From Spirochaetaceae bacterium (GTDB taxonomy: Bacteria > Spirochaetota > Spirochaetia > Treponematales > Breznakiellaceae), in NCBI GenBank assembly GCA_031279895.1, contig JAITHR010000257.1, positions 1 through 7,211 of the forward strand: a stretch of DNA of 7,211 bases, written 5' to 3'. A program made the position numbers and the translations under genes. The first letter of the stretch is position 1; each line of letters begins with the position of its first letter. The notes beneath the pieces were generated by a model that worked only from the letters and a program-made list of their open reading frames with translations, was not told the DNA's origin and did not search any database. Shown in pieces: positions 1 to 4,358 of the stretch.

Positions 1-71
1 CCGCCGGAGGCAGCCGGTCTGTCGACGCTCGGTTCGGGGCTGGGCGCGGTTCGGAGGCTGCGGTAATTTCT

Positions 72-92
72 TTCGTAATCTATACTTACGAA
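72..92. promoter_or_regulatory. Inverted repeat upstream of the array-SUMF1 frame
   Basis: Perfect 7-bp arms TTCGTAA (72-78) and TTACGAA (86-92) flank a 7-base spacer. The spacer and the start of the right arm contain TATACT (81-86), which matches a bacterial -10 box at five of six positions, but no matching -35 hexamer lies 16-18 bases upstream. The element ends five bases before the ATG at 98. It could be an operator or a short hairpin in the 5' end of a transcript. Function is inferred from position and symmetry only. Confidence 0.3.
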
Positions 93-97
93 GCCTT

Positions 98-1540
98 ATG
101 CGCCGCGGGCCCGGCGTATACACCGGTATTTCCGTCACAGAATTCCGTAAGAACGTGACAGAATTCCGTAAGAACGTGACAGAATTCCGTAAGAACGTCA
201 CAGAATTCCGTAAGAACGTCACAGAATTCCGTAAGAACGTCACGGAATTCCGTAAGAACGTCACGGAATTTTGGGGTTCCAGGACGGAATTCCCGCACCC
301 TAAAACAGGGAGCGGCGTGTCCGAAACGGAACCCCGCCTGCCAAGGCAAAACCCCCTGTCCCCAAAACGGAACCCCCTACCGCCAACACGCGGGCCTGTA
401 CCCGCAGAGCGCGGAGTCCCCTCTCCAACGCAGAGGTGCGCACCTCCAGAGCGGGGAGCAGTGTCCCCGAAGCGGGGAGGCGTGGCGGTAAAGCGGGGGA
501 CGTGGTGCCAATGCGCGGGCGCGTGTCGTCAAAGGCGGACGGCGTGTGATAACCTCGCGGACACAGCCTCCACTGATATTGTCAGTGTCCATCCCGTTAC
601 AAACCCGGTAACTCCTGTTGAAGTTGAAGAAGAAAACACCTATACGTTTAGGACGAATGCCCAATACCGCACGATGGTGGAAATCACCGGCGGCGCGGTA
701 ACGGGCAGCGGCAATGAAGGCGCATTTACCACGCGCCGTACCATATCATTACAAAACTTCAAGATTGCCGCGTACGAAACAACCTGGGAATTATGGAAAG
801 AAGTGTATGACCGGGCAATAACGCGGGGCTATACCTTTGAAAATGAGGGACAGGAGGCGATCGGCGGATCAGGAACCGGCAGCGATATGTGGACGCCGGA
901 GCAAAAGAAGACCCGTCCGGTAACGCTTATAAGCTGGCGAGATATGATTGTGTGGTGCAACGCCTATAGCGAACTGAGCGGCAAGACGCCGGTGTACTAC
1001 ACTGACGGCAACTACACGACTGTTTTGAAAGAGTCGACCGCTGCCCCCGCATCCTCAACCCCGAATGGAACAGTGGTGATGAAACCGGACGCCGACGGCT
1101 ACCGGCTGCCGACCGAAGCGGAGTGGGAATACGCGGCACGCGGCGGGAACCCATCCGCTCCCGCGTGGAGCTATCCCTACGCGGGAACAGACAGCGAGGC
1201 GTCTCCGGGGGAGTACGCATGGTATCAGACCAACTATGTTAGGGGCCTTGCACCAGACCATAAAGATTACGGGGTGCATCCGGTTGGTACAAAGCTGCCC
1301 AACGCCGCAGGGCTCTATGACATGAGCGGGAACGTGGGGGAGTTTGTATGGGACTGGTTTATAGGGGTGGGGAGCCTGTCCCCTGACGCCCCTGTTACGG
1401 GACCCGATCCCAGCCGACTCCAGCCATACCACCATGTAGTACGCGGCGAGCTAGGGTTCGCCGCCGTTACCATCAGGAGCGGGGTGAGCGCTACTTTTGC
1501 TGCTGAAGGAAACATCGGGTTTCGGGTAGCCTCCAACTAA
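98..1540 (+). CDS. SUMF1/FGE-sulfatase-fold protein with N-terminal heptad-repeat array, probably remodelled or broken
   Basis: This 480-residue frame has two unlike parts. Residues 13-152 are translated from the 21-bp array: six VTEFRKN heptads, then degenerate Pro/Arg-rich heptads. From about residue 190 the protein is recognisably a formylglycine-generating-enzyme-like (SUMF1, C-type-lectin fold) domain, with GYRLPTEAEWEYAARGG at 334-350, GLYDMSGNVGEFVWDW at 405-420 and the closing GFRVAS at 475-479. True FGE enzymes oxidise a sulfatase cysteine. Most bacterial relatives, including the spirochaete ones, are surface or secreted proteins without proven catalysis, and this one shows no active-site cysteine pair. 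The usual GNVWEW has become GNVGEF, and the RGGSW motif is replaced by RGELGF. No signal peptide or lipobox is present, although family members of this type normally have one, and the ATG at 98 has only a weak GAAG upstream. I therefore suspect that the array has replaced the original 5' end, so the gene may be non-functional or start elsewhere. Family call firm; start and integrity doubtful. Confidence 0.6.
   Translation: MRRGPGVYTGISVTEFRKNVTEFRKNVTEFRKNVTEFRKNVTEFRKNVTEFRKNVTEFWGSRTEFPHPKTGSGVSETEPRLPRQNPLSPKRNPLPPTRGPVPAERGVPSPTQRCAPPERGAVSPKRGGVAVKRGTWCQCAGACRQRRTACDNLADTASTDIVSVHPVTNPVTPVEVEEENTYTFRTNAQYRTMVEITGGAVTGSGNEGAFTTRRTISLQNFKIAAYETTWELWKEVYDRAITRGYTFENEGQEAIGGSGTGSDMWTPEQKKTRPVTLISWRDMIVWCNAYSELSGKTPVYYTDGNYTTVLKESTAAPASSTPNGTVVMKPDADGYRLPTEAEWEYAARGGNPSAPAWSYPYAGTDSEASPGEYAWYQTNYVRGLAPDHKDYGVHPVGTKLPNAAGLYDMSGNVGEFVWDWFIGVGSLSPDAPVTGPDPSRLQPYHHVVRGELGFAAVTIRSGVSATFAAEGNIGFRVASN
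134..259 (+). repeat. Six near-identical 21-bp tandem repeats
   Basis: Six head-to-tail 21-bp units begin at 134, 155, 176, 197, 218 and 239. They differ only at the third base (GTC or GTG) and the sixth base (A or G). Each contains GAATTC, and the last unit carries the 12-bp palindrome ACGGAATTCCGT. Because 21 is a multiple of three, gain or loss of a unit keeps the frame; each unit encodes the heptad VTEFRKN. Its V and F sit at a/d spacing, so a short coiled coil is possible if the region is translated. The near-identity suggests recent expansion by slippage or recombination. Confidence 0.95.
260..553 (+). repeat. Degenerate continuation of the 21-bp array (about 14 units)
   Basis: The 21-bp register continues without an insertion or deletion for about 14 more units, starting at 260, 281, 302 and so on to 533. 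Unit 7 (260) and unit 8 (281) still keep ACGGAATT. Units at 323 and 365 keep ACGGAACCCC, an evident derivative. Later units at 449, 470 and 491 share an AGCGGGG core near their start and often GTG or GTC further on. In the frame of the downstream domain they read as heptads such as ETEPRLP, KRNPLPP, ERGVPSP, ERGAVSP and KRGTWCQ. The register is lost around 553-574, where spacer sequence typical of SUMF1 proteins begins. Derivation from one ancestral unit is my inference from the preserved spacing and shared cores. Confidence 0.7.
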
Positions 1541-1541
1541 C

Positions 1542-1594
1542 CCTTCCCCGTCGATTTACGCGCCGCGTATTTCAGCGACGGAAGGCGCGGCGTG
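1542..1594 (+). terminator. GC-rich hairpin after the SUMF1-like frame, possible weak terminator
   Basis: Two alternative stems can form just after the TAA at 1538-1540. One pairs 1542-1553 with 1576-1585: ten pairs with a two-base bulge, loop containing the palindrome ACGCGCCGCGT. The other pairs 1559-1567 with 1586-1594, a nine-pair GC-rich stem including one G-U, followed by GTTTGTTA rather than a clean T run. The position between two genes fits a terminator, but the poor T tract makes this only suggestive. Confidence 0.35.
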
Positions 1595-1610
1595 GTTTGT
1601 TACCTATTTG

Positions 1611-1615
1611 GGAGG
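1611..1615 (+). promoter_or_regulatory. Shine-Dalgarno deciding the lipoprotein start at 1625
   Basis: GGAGG lies nine bases before ATG 1625. The in-frame GTG at 1592 would place this motif inside the coding region and has no Shine-Dalgarno of its own. The signal peptide also begins naturally at 1625, so 1625 is chosen. Confidence 0.75.
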
Positions 1616-1624
1616 ATATATAAG

Positions 1625-1864
1625 ATGAAACAAATGAAACAACGGGTTTTGTTTATGACGGGAATACTGGCGGCACTGATATTCGGGACCATTTTTATCG
1701 GGTGCGACGCCGCAGAGTCCGCGCCCCCGACTGGTTCTGTGTTTACTCCTGATCCTGATCCTGAAACGGAGCCTGAAACAGAGCCTGAAACAGAGCCGGT
1801 TTCCCTCGCGAACCTTGCGGAATATATTGCCGGCCTTGCTGTTCTGCCACGGATAACACGATAA
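1625..1864 (+). CDS. N-terminal half of a BspA-like lipoprotein, cut by a frameshift
   Basis: This is a 79-residue frame. Residues 1-23 are a lipoprotein signal peptide: basic start MKQMKQR, hydrophobic core, then FIGC with the lipidated cysteine at residue 24. That lipobox is looser than the Gram-negative norm but acceptable for spirochaetes. The mature part starts DAAES, runs through an acidic Asp/Pro then Pro-Glu-Thr-Glu repeat (about residues 42-57), and continues VSLANLAEYIAGLA, which resembles the stem segment of treponemal BspA-like lipoproteins. After that the frame degrades to VLPRITR and stops at 1862. The frame shifted by one base reads ATDNTITGAGPFSPSGSNY and runs directly into the LRR frame at 1903, so the two halves are most simply one gene with a one-base loss (or two-base gain) around 1838-1860. 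If the frame break is real, this half would yield a short lipid-anchored acidic peptide. Confidence 0.7.
   Translation: MKQMKQRVLFMTGILAALIFGTIFIGCDAAESAPPTGSVFTPDPDPETEPETEPETEPVSLANLAEYIAGLAVLPRITR
1760..1795 (+). repeat. 12-bp tandem repeat encoding Pro-Glu-Thr-Glu
   Basis: Three consecutive 12-bp units (1760, 1772, 1784) of the form cctgaaacagag differ at one base and encode PETE each. They are preceded by a short hexamer run (cctgat) encoding PD. The tract would form an extended acidic linker between the lipid anchor and the exported domain. The period of 12 keeps the frame when copy number changes. Confidence 0.85.
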
Positions 1865-1902
1865 CCGGCGCCGGCCCATTCAGTCCATCCGGCTCAAACT
1901 AC

Positions 1903-2175
1903 ATGAATAATATCAAAAATAACGAGTATATCGTGGGCATCATACTGCCGTCGAGTCTTACCGCCATCGGGGGCCATGCGTTTAATGGGTGCGCGAGCCT
2001 TACCAGCGTAACGTTTGAATGCGACTTAGTTAGGGCTACTTTTGGTGGCGGCACATACGAATCCTTCCCCGGCGATTTACGCGAAAAGTATTTAGCCGCC
2101 CAAAACGGCGGCGCCGGGACGTATACGCGGCCTGGCACCGAATCTGACACATGGACAAAGCAACCGGCGGACTAG
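1903..2175 (+). pseudogene. C-terminal half of the BspA-like leucine-rich-repeat lipoprotein
   Basis: A 90-codon frame with one recognisable BspA-type (LRR_5) repeat: residues 15-38 read ILPSSLTAIGGHAF then NGCASLTSVTF, matching the family pattern of L-P-x-S-L-T-x-I-G followed by x-F-x-x-C-x-x-L-x-S-V-x-F. The tail (GDLREKYLAAQ, then GTYTRPGTESDTW) resembles the usual C-terminal end of treponemal members. BspA-like LRR proteins are exported and often bind host or partner surfaces; here only one repeat remains, whereas relatives carry several. ATG 1903 has no Shine-Dalgarno, and the frame is open further upstream (to at least 1849), where it encodes sequence continuous with the lipoprotein half. 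It is therefore treated as the displaced 3' part of the gene starting at 1625. Independent translation is unlikely. A sequencing error cannot be excluded. Confidence 0.65.
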
Positions 2176-2182
2176 AAAGGAG

Positions 2183-2218
2183 CTATGGGGGGTCTAAGAC
2201 CCCCCAAACCCCCCGTAG
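2183..2218 (+). terminator. Nested G6/C6 hairpin after the LRR frame
   Basis: The run of six G at 2187-2192 can pair in two exclusive ways. The inner fold is ggggggtctaagacccccc (2187-2205), a perfect odd palindrome with arms of up to nine bases. The outer fold pairs ctatgggggg (2183-2192) with ccccccgtag (2209-2218), ten pairs including one U-G. It begins ten bases after the TAG of the LRR frame, as a terminator would, but no T run follows either fold. It may instead be a dispersed repeat element. Structure certain, role uncertain. Confidence 0.45.
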
Positions 2219-2310
2219 CGCGAGACGCGCCGCGCCCCGAACCACGCGCCGCCACTTACGACGCGCACCAACGCACGGCTCCCGAACCGCCCGCCGTTGC
2301 GCGAAGCGTA

Positions 2311-2481
2311 GCCGCGCCTTAGTAGCAGCCGGCCTCCTAACCGGACAGGGTGTTGCACCATTTAAGAAACAACAGTGCTGAAGCCGTCGGAGACGGGCCG
2401 CGCCTAAGCAGCAGCCGGCCCTCTAACCGGACAAGGTGTTGCACCGCTTGGAAACAACAGTGCTGAAGCCGTCGGAGACGG
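2311..2481. repeat. 86-bp tandem duplication
   Basis: Copy A (2311-2396, 86 bases) and copy B (2397-2481, 85 bases) are adjacent and differ at only about ten positions, including one single-base gap near 2362/2448. Each copy carries the same small symmetric elements: CCGG-N8-CCGG, GGTG-TTG-CACC, TGTTG with CAACA around a loop, and a 3' GCCGTC-GGA-GACGG hairpin. The last is perfect over six pairs in copy B (2469-2483). The sequence differences lie mostly outside the paired segments. No terminal inverted repeats, target duplication or coding capacity are seen. It could be a miniature mobile repeat or a structured RNA segment. Confidence 0.9.
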
Positions 2482-2494
2482 CGGCCATGCTGTG

Positions 2495-2532
2495 CCACCC
2501 GCCGCCGGCGGGCTGGGGCGGGTGGACTTTTT
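2495..2532 (+). terminator. Intrinsic terminator (or attenuator) ahead of pheT
   Basis: CCACCCGCC (2495-2503) pairs perfectly over nine bases with GGCGGGTGG (2517-2525), followed by AC and five T (2528-2532). This is a classical rho-independent terminator on the plus strand. The left arm can alternatively form CCCGCC-GCC-GGCGGG (2498-2512), which would destroy the stem abutting the T run. It lies 62 bases before the pheT start. It may close transcripts arriving from the repeat region, or act as a conditional attenuator if the pheT promoter is upstream of it. Confidence 0.7.
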
Positions 2533-2594
2533 GATGAAGATGGGTTAGCATAAAACCATAGCCTCCGCGCATACAAAAATAAAGGAAGTACCGT

Positions 2595-4349
2595 ATGCCT
2601 AAAATCGAAGTAAACGAAGAACTGTTTTATACCCTGGCGCAGCGCCGCTTTGACACGCCCGAAGCGTTTCAGGAAGCCCTGTCGGTAGCCAAAGCGGAAC
2701 TGGACGAAGATTCTGACAAAACACTCCCGCCCCACGAGAGAACCCTGAAAATAGAACTCAACGATACCAACCGCCCGGACCTCTGGAGCACCGCGGGATG
2801 CGCAAGGCAGTTGCGGGTGTACGCAGGCGGCGAAATACCGCGCTATCCCTTCTTCTCGTCCCCGACATCCGCCCGAACAGCGGGCCGCACGGCGCGTGTT
2901 GCCGGCGCGGTACAAAAAGTCCGCCCCTTTCTGGCAGGCTTCATCGCAAGCGGCGCGGCAATTACCGACGCGGCGCTCCGGGACATGATACAAACCCAAG
3001 AAAAACTCGCGTGGAACTTCGGGCGCAAACGAAGAACCGTTTCCATGGGGCTGTACCGTACCGCCCGCGTGGTCTGGCCCGTCGTGTATACGGCAGTGGA
3101 TCCGGACTCGGTCTCGTTTGTGCCGCTCCAGTGGGACGCGCCCCTCACCCTGCGCGAAATACTGCGGCAGCACCCCAAAGGCCGGGAATACGCCTTTATC
3201 CAAGAGCACGAGCCGCTCCACCCGCTCCTGCTCGATTCGAGCGGCCAGATCCTCTCCTACCCGCCTATTATTAACTCGGCGGACCTGGGGGCCGTTCAGG
3301 TGGGGGATCGGGATATTTTCGTGGAGGTTACCGGTACCGATATGCCGCAGGTACTCCTTGCGGCGTCGATTATGGCCTGCGATCTGGCGGATCAGGGGTA
3401 TACTATCGAGCCTGTGGCAATAGAATATGAGTATAACACCCCTTTCGGGAGGCGTTGCGTTACGCCTTTTTACTTTCAGGAGCCGGTGTTCTGCGCGTTT
3501 GAGCGCATCGAGCGGATACTGGGGAAAAATCAGGAGGAACTCGACGGGCGTGCCTGCAAAGCCGCACTCCGAAACATGGGGGTTCCGGCGGAAGAAGTAC
3601 GCGGGCGCGAGCGCGGCCAGCCCCTTGAAAAGGAAAAGCCGGGGATGCGGGTGTACCCGCCGCCGTACCGCAATGACTTTCTCCACGCCGCGGACGCGGC
3701 GGAAGACGTGATGATAGGACAGGGGCTCTGCTCGTTCACCCCCCGCAGGCCACGGGATTTTACCGTCGGCAGGCTCAGCCCCATAACCGCTTTCAGCCGC
3801 ACGGTCAGAGAGATACTGACCGGCATGGGGTATCAGGAGATGATCTATAATTATCTGGGGTCGCGCAAAGATCTGGTTGATACGATGCGCGGAGACGGAA
3901 AGAGGATTATCCGCGTGGCCAATCCCATGACCGAAAACTACGAGTACGTGCGGGACAGCGTTCTTGCGTCCCTGTGCATGAGCGAGGCGGTGTCGGGACA
4001 CGCGGCGTACCCCCACAAGATATGCGAAATCGGCAAGGTGGCCTATCGGGACCCCCGCGAAAACGACGGCACCAGCACCCGCACCTACGCGGGTTTTCTC
4101 GCAGCCGACAAAGACGCCACCTTTAACACCGCGGCGGCGCAGGTTCAGACCCTTTTCTATTATCTCTCCCGCGAATACGCGGTGGAGGAGGCGGAGGACC
4201 CGCGCTTTATACCGGGGCGCGTTGCCGCTATCCGCGTATCGGGATCTCCTGTGGGGGTATTCGGGGAAATCCACCCGGAGGTGCTTGCCGGTTTGGGCGC
4301 CGCGGTGCCGTGTATTGCCGGAGAGATTGATTTGGACGCGCTTTTATAG
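2595..4349 (+). CDS. pheT: Phenylalanine--tRNA ligase beta subunit, archaeal/eukaryotic type
   Basis: The beta chain of the cytoplasmic PheRS heterotetramer that charges tRNA-Phe; the alpha chain (pheS), not in this window, holds the active site. At 584 residues it has the length of the archaeal/spirochaetal form, not the roughly 800-residue bacterial one, and it lacks the EMAP-like tRNA-binding and C-terminal anticodon-binding domains of the latter. Visible blocks: ELNDTNRPDLWSTAGCARQL (54-73); FLAGFIASGAAITDAALRD followed by the QEKLAWNFGRKRR helix (112-147); B3/B4 editing region with KGREYAFI (195-202), YPPIINSADLG (222-232) and FVEVTGTD (242-249); B5 domain about 286-378 ending in VYPPPYRNDFLHAADAAEDV (353-372); and the class-II-like non-catalytic core from FTVGRLSPITAFSR (389-402) through ANPMTENYEYVRDSVL (442-457) to CEIGKVAYRD (477-486). 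Start ATG 2595 follows AAGGAA (2582-2587) by seven bases. It is followed by the 939-residue gene, probably in one transcript. No frame damage is visible. Confidence 0.96.
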   Translation: MPKIEVNEELFYTLAQRRFDTPEAFQEALSVAKAELDEDSDKTLPPHERTLKIELNDTNRPDLWSTAGCARQLRVYAGGEIPRYPFFSSPTSARTAGRTARVAGAVQKVRPFLAGFIASGAAITDAALRDMIQTQEKLAWNFGRKRRTVSMGLYRTARVVWPVVYTAVDPDSVSFVPLQWDAPLTLREILRQHPKGREYAFIQEHEPLHPLLLDSSGQILSYPPIINSADLGAVQVGDRDIFVEVTGTDMPQVLLAASIMACDLADQGYTIEPVAIEYEYNTPFGRRCVTPFYFQEPVFCAFERIERILGKNQEELDGRACKAALRNMGVPAEEVRGRERGQPLEKEKPGMRVYPPPYRNDFLHAADAAEDVMIGQGLCSFTPRRPRDFTVGRLSPITAFSRTVREILTGMGYQEMIYNYLGSRKDLVDTMRGDGKRIIRVANPMTENYEYVRDSVLASLCMSEAVSGHAAYPHKICEIGKVAYRDPRENDGTSTRTYAGFLAADKDATFNTAAAQVQTLFYYLSREYAVEEAEDPRFIPGRVAAIRVSGSPVGVFGEIHPEVLAGLGAAVPCIAGEIDLDALL

Positions 4350-4353
4350 GAGG
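4348..4353 (+). promoter_or_regulatory. AGGAGG overlapping the pheT stop codon
   Basis: A perfect AGGAGG begins at the second base of the pheT TAG stop (4347-4349) and lies five bases before ATG 4359. Termination on pheT would therefore place ribosomes on the start of the next gene, implying translational coupling. It also fixes 4359 as the start of the downstream frame. Confidence 0.85.
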
Positions 4354-4358
4354 CGGGG

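Larger units (their letters stand above)
2176..2594. other. Structured intergenic region without a credible gene
   Basis: These 419 bases contain only a low-complexity Arg/Ala-rich open frame on the plus strand (2151-2381), lacking a ribosome site and crossing a repeat. Contents in order: a nested G6/C6 hairpin at 2183-2218; GCGCG-AGA-CGCGC at 2218-2230; GC-rich sequence with nothing recognisable at 2231-2310; an 86-bp tandem duplication at 2311-2481; an intrinsic terminator at 2495-2532; and an A-rich leader before pheT. Confidence 0.7.

Noticed and set aside
134..259. CRISPR array
   Set aside because: Units are contiguous without spacers, and no cas genes are nearby.
134..259. Plasmid-type iteron origin
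   Set aside because: Spacing and unit size would fit, but there is no rep gene, no DnaA box that I can see and no adjacent AT-rich unwinding region; pheT nearby indicates a chromosome.
86..349. Minus-strand frame with repeated EFxDVLT heptads
   Set aside because: It is the complement of the 21-bp array, which lacks stops in this frame because its period is a multiple of three. No start signal or downstream domain.
1592..1624. GTG start at 1592 for the lipoprotein frame
   Set aside because: No ribosome site upstream; it would add eleven residues in front of a signal peptide that begins properly at 1625 after GGAGG.
2151..2381. Plus-strand Arg/Ala-rich 76-codon frame
   Set aside because: Overlaps the end of the LRR frame, lacks a ribosome site, crosses the G6/C6 hairpin and ends inside the 86-bp repeat.
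2311..2481. Integron attC sites
   Set aside because: Treponemes can carry integrons, but neither copy has the GTTRRRY / RYYYAAC core pair on either strand, and no cassette genes lie between the copies.
2340..2532. T-box riboswitch controlling pheT (GGTGTTGCACCGC resembles the T-box core before a terminator)
   Set aside because: The true T-box sequence with its GGTGGNACCGCG run is not matched, the similar segment forms its own small hairpin, it is duplicated as part of an 86-bp repeat, no stem I or specifier loop is seen, and T-boxes are not known from spirochaetes.
2531..2575. pheT promoter (TTGATG as -35)
   Set aside because: The only -10-like hexamers (TAAAAC, CATAGC, CATACA) are poor matches or wrongly spaced, and TTGATG overlaps the terminator T run.
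2337..4274. 645-codon open frame on the minus strand opposite pheT
   Set aside because: It is the antisense of a clearly recognised pheT, runs into the 86-bp repeats, is rich in Arg/His/Pro without any recognisable motif, and arises from GC-rich codon usage of the real gene.
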